A stretch of 33,415 nucleotides of DNA, from the NCBI GenBank assembly GCA_002789955.1, contig PFUG01000245.1:1983-35397 (forward strand), written 5' to 3'. A program made the translations under genes and the position numbers. The notes under the pieces are model-generated. The model saw only the letters and a program-made list of their open reading frames with translations. It did not search any database and was not told the origin of the DNA. This DNA comes from Deltaproteobacteria bacterium CG_4_9_14_3_um_filter_63_12 (GTDB taxonomy: Bacteria > Myxococcota_A > Bradymonadia > UBA4248 > UM-FILTER-63-12). Positions 17,277-25,931 of this stretch are shown one piece after another (the stretch's first letter is position 1; every line of letters starts with the position of its first letter).

Positions 17277-18437
17277 ATGACCGAACTTCGCCGTACCTGG
17301 TGCGAGGTGGACGTCGATGCGCTCGGTCAGAACCTGCGCGCCTTGCGTGCCCTGACCTCGCCTCCGACGCTCGTCGCGCCCGTCATCAAGAGCAACGCCT
17401 ACGGGCACGGCCTGCTCCTCGCCGCGCACGCCTTTGTTGGGGCCGGTGCGGACTGGTTCTGCGTCGACTCCGTACACGAGCTCGAGGAGCTACGTCAGGC
17501 GGGGTTCTCGTTGCCGATCTTGGTTCTTGGCCATGTGCCACCTGCGCACGCACCTGCGCTCGTCGAGTACCAGGGTCGAGCCGTGGTCTATGATGCGGAG
17601 GTCGTCGACGCCATCAGCGCTGCGGCGTTGTTGCGAGGAGCCGTCGTCCCCCTGCACATCAAGATCGAGACCGGCACGCATCGGCAAGGCTTGACTCTCG
17701 ACGAGGCCTTGCAGCTCGGCGACCGCATCGAGCGTAGCGCTGGAGTGAAGCTCGAGGGCTTGTCGACGCACTTCGCGAACGTCGAGGACACGACCGATCA
17801 CTCTTTCGCGCGACGGCAGCTGTCCGTTTTTGAAGTGGCCCTGGAGCGCTTCGCGGCCAATCGACAAGAAACCCTCCTGAGCAGCATCTGCAACTCGGCC
17901 GGTTCGCTGCTTTGGCCCCACGCCCACCACGGCCTGATCCGGCCAGGCATCGCGACCTATGGTCTGTGGCCGTCCAAGGAGACCTACCTCTCAGCCATGC
18001 TGGTCGGGCGGCACGAGCTCGCGTTGCGCCCCGCGCTCACCTGGAAGACCCAGATCGCCCAAGTGAAATCGGTGACGGCTGGGGCGGCGGTCGGCTACGG
18101 CTGCAGCTTTCGCGCGACCACCGAGACTCGCCTCGCCATCCTCCCGGTCGGCTACTATGACGGCTACGACCGCGGGCTGTCGAACCTCGCCCATGTCCTC
18201 GTGCACGGACAAAGGGCGCCCTTGCGGGGCCGCGTCTGCATGAACATGACGATGGTCGACGTGACCCACATCCCCGCGGCGAAGATGGGCGACGAGGTCG
18301 TGCTGCTCGGAGTGCAGGGGGAGGAACGCGTCAGCGCCGAGCAACTCGCTGAATGGGCCTCGACCATCAACTACGAAATCACGACGCGGATCCACGAATC
18401 CATCCCAAGGATTGCGAGGCGGTCCTCCCTGGTTTAG
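17277..18437 (+). CDS. alr: Alanine racemase
   Basis: PVIKSNAYGHG (PLP lysine), VGYG (catalytic Tyr region), PVGYYDGYDRGLSN, GRVCMNMTMVDVTH. Confidence 0.96.
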   Translation: MTELRRTWCEVDVDALGQNLRALRALTSPPTLVAPVIKSNAYGHGLLLAAHAFVGAGADWFCVDSVHELEELRQAGFSLPILVLGHVPPAHAPALVEYQGRAVVYDAEVVDAISAAALLRGAVVPLHIKIETGTHRQGLTLDEALQLGDRIERSAGVKLEGLSTHFANVEDTTDHSFARRQLSVFEVALERFAANRQETLLSSICNSAGSLLWPHAHHGLIRPGIATYGLWPSKETYLSAMLVGRHELALRPALTWKTQIAQVKSVTAGAAVGYGCSFRATTETRLAILPVGYYDGYDRGLSNLAHVLVHGQRAPLRGRVCMNMTMVDVTHIPAAKMGDEVVLLGVQGEERVSAEQLAEWASTINYEITTRIHESIPRIARRSSLV

Positions 18438-18482
18438 CTTCAGGGAAGCGAGCGAAATCTCATCAAGGAGGAGGCCGCCGCC

Positions 18483-19007
18483 GTGAAAGATTTCATTGTC
18501 GCCGAGTGGAAGACGCTGCTTTTCGTCGGCATCGCCTTGTCACTCTTGTACGTCCTCTTTATCCGGGACGAGCGTGTCGTCACCTCGAAACCGAAGGGCG
18601 GCGAGCCGCTCGTGCCTGGCCAGTCCTACGACGGCATCAACCTCGGCGATTCGGCTGCGGGGCTGGGCGAGCCAGATTCGAGCGAGCCCCTCGAGCTCGG
18701 TCTGCGAGCGCTGCATTTTGCGCAACGGGGGTTGACAGTCTACGTCTTTGAAGAGGAGATCGTAGGGATTCGGCGTGACCTGACGACGCCTGAGGGGGCC
18801 ACACCCATCGCTGTGTACCTGCCCAAGGGGGCCAACCTAGTGAAGGGCTGGGGGCAAGCCCAAAATGAGCTTGGGCCGGTCCGCAACAGCTTCATCGTCG
18901 GGGACGAGCGCATCCTCCGGTTCGATGGCGCCATTGTCCTGCGGTCGAGCGAAAAGCACGCCACGACGCCGACGAGTGTGATCGTCGTCGGAGACAACAC
19001 TCGCTGA
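18483..19007 (+). CDS. Hypothetical protein with one N-terminal transmembrane helix
   Basis: GTG start with AAGGAGGAGG upstream; VKDFIVAEWKTLLFVGIALSLLYVLFIRDERV. Confidence 0.7.
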   Translation: MKDFIVAEWKTLLFVGIALSLLYVLFIRDERVVTSKPKGGEPLVPGQSYDGINLGDSAAGLGEPDSSEPLELGLRALHFAQRGLTVYVFEEEIVGIRRDLTTPEGATPIAVYLPKGANLVKGWGQAQNELGPVRNSFIVGDERILRFDGAIVLRSSEKHATTPTSVIVVGDNTR

Positions 19008-19012
19008 CCCGC

Positions 19013-19705
19013 TCAAAGTAAGGGTTGCAGCGCCGGGGTTCGATTGAGGGTGAGCAGCCGACACTGTGACGGAGGCAACAACCGCAGGTGGGTGAGGGAC
19101 GCGTTGCCGATCCGGAATGCATGGAAGTGCTCCCTCGGCAAGCCTAGCAACGACACCACCAGGACCCGAATCGGGCCGCCGTGGCTGACGATGAGCGTGA
19201 GGTCGGCGTCGGCAGCGACAATCTCTAAGAACGCGGATTCTACCCGCTCAAAGATCTCCGCCATGGACTCGCCGCTCGGGAAGGCTGCGGTCGCTGGGTT
19301 CCTGACGTAGTCCTGCCAGTTGGGCTCTTCGTGAAGCGAAGAGACGGTGCGCCCCACGTATTCGCCCATGTCGAACTCGGTGAGCCCAGGATGCGAAGCC
19401 ACCGGCAGCACGTCGACGCCGTCTCGCCGCAGCGCTTCGTGCAGGACCTCCGCGCTCTCCACCGCGCGGGCAACGGGGCTGGTCCAGAGCTGGACGCGCG
19501 AGGTGTGGGCGCCCCGCTGGTAGGCGTCGGCGACCTCGCGGGCGGTCCAACGCAGCTGCTCTCGGCCGGCGGCGTTGAGGGGCACCTCTGTGCAGCCCTG
19601 CACACGCCATTGGACGTTCCAGTCGGTCTCGCCATGTCGCACGAAGAGAACATCTCGAGTGCGCCTGGAGCGGACCTCGAGTCGCCTGAGCGGCTCAGTC
19701 GTCAT
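19013..19705 (-). CDS. Histidine phosphatase superfamily (phosphoglycerate mutase-like) protein
   Basis: DVLFVRHGETDWN (RHG), DMGEYVGRTV, LIVSHGGPIRVLV. Start MTTEPLRR overlaps the kinase 3' end by 11 nt. Confidence 0.91.
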   Translation of the reverse strand: MTTEPLRRLEVRSRRTRDVLFVRHGETDWNVQWRVQGCTEVPLNAAGREQLRWTAREVADAYQRGAHTSRVQLWTSPVARAVESAEVLHEALRRDGVDVLPVASHPGLTEFDMGEYVGRTVSSLHEEPNWQDYVRNPATAAFPSGESMAEIFERVESAFLEIVAADADLTLIVSHGGPIRVLVVSLLGLPREHFHAFRIGNASLTHLRLLPPSQCRLLTLNRTPALQPLL

Positions 19706-20942
19706 AGGCCTCGGTGATGGCACGACGCAGACCCGCCAGGTCGACCTGGCGGGTCGAGGCGGCCTTGTCCTTGCCGTCCTCTTTTGCTTCAGCAGCAGGG
19801 GCAACGTTTGCCGGTTTGGTCGCTATTTCGGGAGCGGGAGCCTCTTCGCTGGGTTTCTTGGCAGGCGCTTCCGGCCGATAGCGTGGGGTTTCGGTGCGTT
19901 TTGGGGCTGCTCGCCGAGGCGAGACGGGGCCGGGGACGACCCCGAGGTCGGCGCTGAGGACGACGGAGACGTCAGCGACCTGGGTCGCCTGGTCGCGCCA
20001 GATTTGCCGGCGTTGGGTCTCGAGGTTCTGCCCGAAGCTCTCCTCGACGCAACGCTGCAGATCGGCCCCACAAAACGAGGGGGCGAGACTGGAAAGGAGC
20101 GTGCGCAGCTCGCGGCTCATCTCGAGTGCGGTGTCGTAGCGGTTCTGTGGCTCTGGCGCGAGGGCCGTGTCGAGGATCAGGTTGACCCGCTCGGGCAGCT
20201 CAGGGCGCAGTGAGCGCGACGAGACGAGGAGTCCCTTGCGGGCCTTCTCGACGATTTGGAAGTCGTCCTCCCCCGAGAGCGCAGGGGTGTTGGTGAAGAG
20301 CTCGAAGAGCAAGAGGCCAACGCTGTAGATGTCGCTGGTCCTGTTGACGGTCTCGCCCATGGCCTGCTCTGGGCTGAAGTAGCGCGCCTTGCCTTTGATG
20401 AAATTGACCTCGGTGTCTCTCGGCGCCATCGAGCCCAGCGCGATCCCGAAATCCATCAGCTTGACGGCTCCGGAGGTGCAGATGAAGACATTCTCGGGGG
20501 ATACGTCGCGGTGCACGATGTGCATGGGCGCGCCGCGATCGTCGGTCGCGTTGTGAGCGAAGTGCAGGCCCTCAAGGACCTGCACGGCGACGGACAGCGC
20601 TACGGGAATGGGCAGCCAGTTGCGCCGGTGGTCGACCTCTTGGATCAGGGCGCGAACGGTGCAGCCATGCATGTACTCGGTGACGACGAAGAGCTCGTCG
20701 TTCTGCTCGATGAGCTCGAGGTACTGCATGATGTTCGGGTGATCGAGGAGCGCACCGATGCGCGCCTCGGCCAGCAATGCGCGTCGGTAGGTAGGCTCGA
20801 AGCGATAGGCGGGCTTGAGCCGCTTGAGTACGACGGGGCGCGAGAAGCCACCAGGCCCATCCAATCGGGCGAGGTAGACCTCGGCGACGCCACCAGTGGC
20901 GAGGGGTCGAATGAGCTTATATCGGCCGAGCGTTTGCTCCAT
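19695..20942 (-). CDS. Serine/threonine protein kinase
   Basis: GRYKLIRPLATGGVAEVYLAR, VVLKRLKP, HRDVSPENVF, LMDFGIALG, ARYFSPEQ. Pro/Ala-rich C-terminal tail. Confidence 0.95.
   Translation of the reverse strand: MEQTLGRYKLIRPLATGGVAEVYLARLDGPGGFSRPVVLKRLKPAYRFEPTYRRALLAEARIGALLDHPNIMQYLELIEQNDELFVVTEYMHGCTVRALIQEVDHRRNWLPIPVALSVAVQVLEGLHFAHNATDDRGAPMHIVHRDVSPENVFICTSGAVKLMDFGIALGSMAPRDTEVNFIKGKARYFSPEQAMGETVNRTSDIYSVGLLLFELFTNTPALSGEDDFQIVEKARKGLLVSSRSLRPELPERVNLILDTALAPEPQNRYDTALEMSRELRTLLSSLAPSFCGADLQRCVEESFGQNLETQRRQIWRDQATQVADVSVVLSADLGVVPGPVSPRRAAPKRTETPRYRPEAPAKKPSEEAPAPEIATKPANVAPAAEAKEDGKDKAASTRQVDLAGLRRAITEAYDD
19730..19755. repeat. Perfect 26-bp palindrome
   Basis: GACCCGCCAGGTCGACCTGGCGGGTC is its own reverse complement, with no spacer; lies in the kinase 3' coding region. 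Confidence 0.97.
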
Positions 20943-20984
20943 AAACTGTGCGATTGCCTCTCGAGTGTTCGTTAAGGATCTCCC

Positions 20985-21060
20985 GCCTCGAGTTCTCTCG
21001 ACGATTTTCGCTCAATTCGGCGAGTTGAGGCGCGAGAATCCGTCTTCTGGCGTCCGTTCA
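20985..21060. repeat. Probable diverged copy of the dispersed repeat, locus 5
   Basis: GCCTCGAGTTCTCTCGACGATTTTCGCTC then the opposite arm GCGAGAATCCGTCTTCTGGCG. Nested stems GATTTTCG/CGAGAATC and CTCAA/TTGAG at 21003-21040. Confidence 0.45.
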
Positions 21061-21310
21061 AGTGACGGGAAAGCACTCAAACGCTACAACGTACAGCTAA
21101 CAGCAGTTTGGGCTCAGGTTCAAGTGTCACATTCGGTGGCCCTGTTCTTGCTCCGCGGCTCGGCCCCGCCGCACTCCCCCGTTGATTGGGCTTGGGTCTT
21201 CGGCTTGTTGGACACCATCGAATCGTTGCCAAACGACGACTTGCGCACGTTTTGAAATGTCGCAAGACTCTGCGGCCACTGGCTCACCCCTTTGCCTTCT
21301 GGAGAAAACC

Positions 21311-23104
21311 ATGCCGACGCTGACGGTCCGACCGAGTGGAGAAAAGCCACGCTCCCACAATCTGTACAAGAAGGTCACCAGTATTGGTGTGGGCGAGGAG
21401 AACGACATTCAAGTCAGGGGTGAGGACATCCAAGAAACTCACGCGTTGGTCCATTTCGACGGCAAGGCGTTCAACATTCAAGCCGCAGATCGGCACTGTT
21501 CGGTGCTCGTCAACGGCAAGAAGAAGAAGAAGGCCAAGCTCGACCACAAAGACGAGCTGCTGCTTGGCAACCTCCTGATCACCTTCCAGCTCTACGACGA
21601 GCCCACCGTCCAAGACGACGACATCACGGCCGAGCAGCTCGAGGCCTACGCGAAGTTGCACGAGTTCTCCCGTGAGCTGACCACGGTCTACAAGGTTTCC
21701 GAGCTGCTCGAGTCCCTGATGGACCACGTGGTCGCGCTGACCTCCGCCGACAAGGGGTTCCTCATCTTGGTGGAAGGCGGAGACCTCGCCATTAAGGTCG
21801 CCAGAAACCTCAAGCGGGAGACGATCTTCGACGCCGAGGGCCACATCTCCGACTCGATCATCAACAAGGTGCTGCGCGCCAAGGTCCCCCTCATCGTTTC
21901 GGATGCGTTGAACGACGACGAGTTCTCGAATTCGCGCAGCGTCCTGCATCTCAAGCTCTGCAGCGTGATGTGTGTGCCGTTGTTGGACCGCGGCACGCTC
22001 ATGGGCTTGATCTACGTCGGCAACGACAACGTCGTGAACCTCTTCGAGCGCAAGCACCTTGGGCTGCTGAGCGTGTTCGCCGCGCAAGCCTCGCTGATTG
22101 TCTCCAATGCCATGTTGGTCAACGACCTGCAGCTGCGCAACCGAGAGCTCGAAGGCAAGATCGAGGAGATCCACTTTGGCAGCATCATCGGCAACTGCCT
22201 GCCCATGCGCGAGGTTTACCGCAAGGTGGAGAAGGTGGCTGCCGCCGATGTCACGGTCCTGATTCAAGGCGAGACCGGCACCGGCAAGGAGCTCATCGCC
22301 AAGGAGCTGCACAATCGCTCACCGCGCCGCAACGGCCCCTTCATCACCATCAATTGCGGCGCCATCCCGGAGAACCTGCTCGAGAGTGAGCTCTTCGGCC
22401 ATGTTCGGGGCGCGTTCACAGGGGCGACCAACACCAAGCCAGGTAAGTTCCAGCTCGCTGATGGAGGGACGCTCTTCCTCGACGAGATCGGGGAGATGCC
22501 CCTCAACCTGCAGGTCAAGCTGCTGCGGGTGTTGCAGGAGCGCGAGGTGACCAAGGTCGGCGGAACCAAGCCAGACATCGTGGACATTCGCGTGGTCGCC
22601 GCGACCAACAAGGACATCGAGACCGCCGTGGCCAACGGCGAGTTTCGAGAAGATCTGCTCTACCGCATCAACGTGGTGGCGCTGCACCTGCCGCCGCTGC
22701 GCGCGCGCGGCGACGACATCGTCCTCATCGCGACCTACCTCATCGAGAAGTACTGCAAAGAGTTCAACGTGAAGTCCAAGGGGCTCTCTCGCGAGGTGGC
22801 CATCGCTATGAAGAAGTACGCCTGGCCCGGGAACATCCGGCAGCTGGAGAATCGGCTCAAGAAGGCGGCGATTCTCTCCGACAAGGCGATGATTTCCCCG
22901 GAGGATCTCGACCTCATCCCCGAGGTGCTCAACCCGATCTTGCCCCTGGCCGCGGCCAAGGACGAGTTCCAACGGCGCTACATCAACGAGGTCCTCGAGC
23001 TCAACAACGGCAACCGCACCAAGACCGCGCGCGACCTCGGTGTGGATCCGCGAACCATTTTCCGTCACCTGGAAAAGGAAGCCGACAGTATTGACGAGGT
23101 CTGA
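21311..23104 (+). CDS. Sigma-54-dependent transcriptional activator with FHA, GAF, AAA+ and Fis-type HTH domains
   Basis: FHA-like N-terminus (TSIGVGEENDIQV, DRHCSVLVNGKK); GETGTGKELIAKELH (Walker A); GAFTGA loop; FLDEIGEMPLNLQVKLLRVLQE; C-terminal NGNRTKTARDLGVDPRTIFRHL. Confidence 0.96.
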   Translation: MPTLTVRPSGEKPRSHNLYKKVTSIGVGEENDIQVRGEDIQETHALVHFDGKAFNIQAADRHCSVLVNGKKKKKAKLDHKDELLLGNLLITFQLYDEPTVQDDDITAEQLEAYAKLHEFSRELTTVYKVSELLESLMDHVVALTSADKGFLILVEGGDLAIKVARNLKRETIFDAEGHISDSIINKVLRAKVPLIVSDALNDDEFSNSRSVLHLKLCSVMCVPLLDRGTLMGLIYVGNDNVVNLFERKHLGLLSVFAAQASLIVSNAMLVNDLQLRNRELEGKIEEIHFGSIIGNCLPMREVYRKVEKVAAADVTVLIQGETGTGKELIAKELHNRSPRRNGPFITINCGAIPENLLESELFGHVRGAFTGATNTKPGKFQLADGGTLFLDEIGEMPLNLQVKLLRVLQEREVTKVGGTKPDIVDIRVVAATNKDIETAVANGEFREDLLYRINVVALHLPPLRARGDDIVLIATYLIEKYCKEFNVKSKGLSREVAIAMKKYAWPGNIRQLENRLKKAAILSDKAMISPEDLDLIPEVLNPILPLAAAKDEFQRRYINEVLELNNGNRTKTARDLGVDPRTIFRHLEKEADSIDEV

Positions 23105-23132
23105 CACTGATGTCAGAGAGGTTTGCCGTTTG

Positions 23133-23159
23133 TGAGGGCGCGCATTGAGCGCGCCCTCA
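23133..23159 (+). terminator. Terminator-like GC-rich hairpin after the sigma54 activator (no clear U-tract)
   Basis: TGAGGGCGCGC-attga-GCGCGCCCTCA, 11-bp perfect stem, 29 nt after the stop codon. Confidence 0.45.
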
Positions 23160-23440
23160 GCGGTTTCGGCGCCGATATTGGGACTCCGGAGCGTGCTCCG
23201 CCAGTGTTGTCGACGTGGTTCGAGATTTGCTTCGATGCAAACACAGACGGACACTGGCTAGCCGTGCCGGCGATCGCGCGTGGGACGCGAGGCCGCTTGC
23301 TTCGAGCCACCTCTGTTCCGTGTCGCGCGCCATATCCGAAGGAGCCGAATGTTCTGGGCGAAGCGGGTGTTGATTCCAAGAGGCGAATGCGTAGGCTGAT
23401 TTTGTCGCCGCGGTCACTCAAGCTGTGTGGACTGTAGAAC

Positions 23441-25189
23441 GTGAGTACCCCCAATCCCCCGAGCATTGCTCGCTCTCCCCTGAACCTTACGACGCTCGTG
23501 TCGTACGCGCTGTGCTACGGCCTTGCCACGTTCTTCGTTTCGGCGTGCGGGGACGGCAGCATGGGGGGAGCAAGCACTGCCAACCTCTGCGCGACGGACT
23601 CAGACTGTCCGGCGCCCCTGACCTGCCAGGCCAACCTCTGCGTCGACGCCTCGGTCACCACACTGCCCATCGCGTTGCAGCTCCGCTTCCCGAAGGATCC
23701 CGGAGACCTCAGGAGGCAGGTAACAGGGCTCATCTTCGAGCCGGGTTTGCCATTGCCCGACATCGAGCCGAGACCGCTCGTGACGGTCACGGTGGATGCC
23801 CCGCGGTGGACGACGGCCGTCACAGGTAAAGTGTTCTTCAAAGCTCAGCAGTCGATCCCAGGAACCACCATCGAAGTCTGGACCGACATCACGGAGGATG
23901 GAGGAAGCGTCCAGCTGCTCGCTGGGACTTACGAGGTGACGGTTCGCCCGTCGGAGAACACGAATCTGCCCTACCGCGTCTTCCGCGGCGTCGAGGTCGC
24001 CGCGAGCCCAGGTGGGCAGTCGACACAACTTTCTCTGCCTCTGGTGAAGGGCGAGGAGGGCGAGAAGTTTGTCATCATCACTGGGAAAGTCGCCCTCGAA
24101 TACGTGGGGACCAGCCGAGAGGTCGACGCTCAGCACGTCAAGGTCAGGGCGGAGAGCTCGGATGGTCAACACGTGAGCCCGACCTATACGACTTGCACTG
24201 GCCAGACGGTGTGCGACGGCACCTTCGAGCTGTGGCTGCCCGCCCAACGCCAAGACGAGACCCGAGAATATCGACTGCACATCGGTCCGACGGCAGACAA
24301 TCTCATCCCCGAAATGGCGCTGGAGCCTTTCACCATTGGGCCAGAGACTTTCGCCAATCCAATGGAGACCACCCCTGACACCATAAAGGTCTCCACCAGC
24401 ACCCACGTAGCGAAGCGTGTACCGGAGAATGTGAAGGTCCGCGGTCGCGTCGTCGCCGCGGACACCGGACTGCCGATCCCCAAAGCCTTCGTCAGCGCCA
24501 CCGGAAAGGTCGGCGACGACTTAGAGTTTTCGACGTCGATTCCCGTTCTGGCGCAGGACGACGGTTCGTTTGAGCTGTCGGTGCCCAACCTCGTCAAGAA
24601 GGCCGACGTCGACGGGCTGAGCGCTGAGTTCAGCGTGCGAGTGAATGTCGAGCAGAGCAGCCCATTTGCCTCCGCGCATTTCGACGCGCTCAGTGCTTTC
24701 TCCCAGGACATCGAGCTCGAGTTAGAGCCCAAAGTGACCATGACGGGGCAAGTGTTTGGACGCGCCGTCGGCGAACCAGTGGCGAACACCCTCGTCTCTG
24801 TGGCGAGGACGTCCACCACCGGCGAGACTGTGTTGGGAACACCGCTGAGCGCAACGACAGACGGGAACGGCACGTTCGAGATGCCAATAGAGCCTGGTGC
24901 GTACGAGGTCACCCTGATTCCGCCGTCATCCAGTGGGCTGCCATGGTCCGTCAAGCGGGTCACTGTCGCCCGTAAGAACAACCCTGACGTCAAGGCCACA
25001 TTGGGCAAGAGCTCAGTAGTCTACGGGACAATTCGTGACACCGAGGGTGGTCCGGCCAAGAACGTCGCCGTCGAAATTTTCGCCCACGACAGAGAACTCG
25101 GTCAGGCACAGCTGCTGACCGCCACCACGACGGACGAAATGGGGTATTTCAGAGCGGTGATCCCCAACCCCGACGAGTTCGAGTTCTGA
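23441..25189 (+). CDS. Lipoprotein with carboxypeptidase-regulatory-like (Ig/CNA-B-type) repeats
   Basis: GTG start; LATFFVSAC lipobox; CATDSDCPAPLTCQANLCV Cys motif; repeated VKVRGRVVAADTGLPIPKAFVSATG, MTGQVFGRAVGEPVANTLVSV, VYGTIRDTEGGPAKNVAVEIF. Confidence 0.8.
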   Translation: MSTPNPPSIARSPLNLTTLVSYALCYGLATFFVSACGDGSMGGASTANLCATDSDCPAPLTCQANLCVDASVTTLPIALQLRFPKDPGDLRRQVTGLIFEPGLPLPDIEPRPLVTVTVDAPRWTTAVTGKVFFKAQQSIPGTTIEVWTDITEDGGSVQLLAGTYEVTVRPSENTNLPYRVFRGVEVAASPGGQSTQLSLPLVKGEEGEKFVIITGKVALEYVGTSREVDAQHVKVRAESSDGQHVSPTYTTCTGQTVCDGTFELWLPAQRQDETREYRLHIGPTADNLIPEMALEPFTIGPETFANPMETTPDTIKVSTSTHVAKRVPENVKVRGRVVAADTGLPIPKAFVSATGKVGDDLEFSTSIPVLAQDDGSFELSVPNLVKKADVDGLSAEFSVRVNVEQSSPFASAHFDALSAFSQDIELELEPKVTMTGQVFGRAVGEPVANTLVSVARTSTTGETVLGTPLSATTDGNGTFEMPIEPGAYEVTLIPPSSSGLPWSVKRVTVARKNNPDVKATLGKSSVVYGTIRDTEGGPAKNVAVEIFAHDRELGQAQLLTATTTDEMGYFRAVIPNPDEFEF

Positions 25190-25210
25190 ATCGACCCGTG
25201 CGCGAAACCC

Positions 25211-25741
25211 TTAGGGCTCTTCGGCGGTCGCGTCTGCGGCGGAAGGCTCTTTGACGGCTTCGATGTCGTTGGTCACGGTCTCTTCGTCGGGGACGACCAA
25301 CTCAGAGGCCTTGAGCAGTGACTCCGTCTCCTCCTCCAACACGCCTTCAGCGTCGGTGGTCTCAGCGGCAGTGGGCTCCTGCTCGTCGATTTTCTTGGCC
25401 TTGTTGCCCTTGATCACGTGGCCTGCGAGGCTGCGGGCCTCGAGGGTGAGCCTGATGGCGACTCGGAACTTCTCGCCCTTCAAGGCCGCTCTGGCGGCGC
25501 GTTGGTGTACGATCGCGTTGCGCAAGCGGCCCTTGAGGCTGCCACCCTCTTGAGCGGCCTTCGCAGCGTACTTGATGACCTTGTCCGTGTTCTTGAGCGA
25601 CTGATCGACGCGCTTGACGAGCTTCTTCATCTCCTTCTTCGAGAGCTGTGGCTGGTCCCCGGCGAACAGCGTTCCTGGAGCCACCGAGCCAGAAGCGACC
25701 AGCGAGAGCATCAGCACGCAGGCAAACAACAGAGAGCGCAT
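25211..25741 (-). CDS. Secreted small hypothetical protein
   Basis: MRSLLFACVLMLSLVASGSVAPGTLFAG signal; Lys-rich helical middle; acidic tail. Confidence 0.72.
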   Translation of the reverse strand: MRSLLFACVLMLSLVASGSVAPGTLFAGDQPQLSKKEMKKLVKRVDQSLKNTDKVIKYAAKAAQEGGSLKGRLRNAIVHQRAARAALKGEKFRVAIRLTLEARSLAGHVIKGNKAKKIDEQEPTAAETTDAEGVLEEETESLLKASELVVPDEETVTNDIEAVKEPSAADATAEEP

Positions 25742-25931
25742 CGAAACCTCCAAAACAGAATTGAGATGGGCAGTCAGCTTTGCGAGACAGCGGAACTGAT
25801 GTCAAGCACCCGAGTCCATCGGAGGAGAGTGAAGTCTATCGGCCTCGAATGATCGAGGCCGAGCAAGTGAGATGAAGCGCACGAGGAGCGTCTTCTGACG
25901 GGCACCCGAAGACGAAATTCACTGGCTCTGG

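Noticed and set aside
13274-21013. CGATTTTCGCTC 12-mer shared by 13274-13285 and 21002-21013 as independent proof of homology
   Set aside because: A single exact 12-mer match is expected by chance in a 33-kb self-comparison. Only the longer aligned flanks and paired arms support relatedness, so locus 5 is given lower confidence.
21284-23254. Two long minus-strand ORFs (342 and 311 aa)
   Set aside because: Antisense to the sigma54 activator, no recognisable domain.
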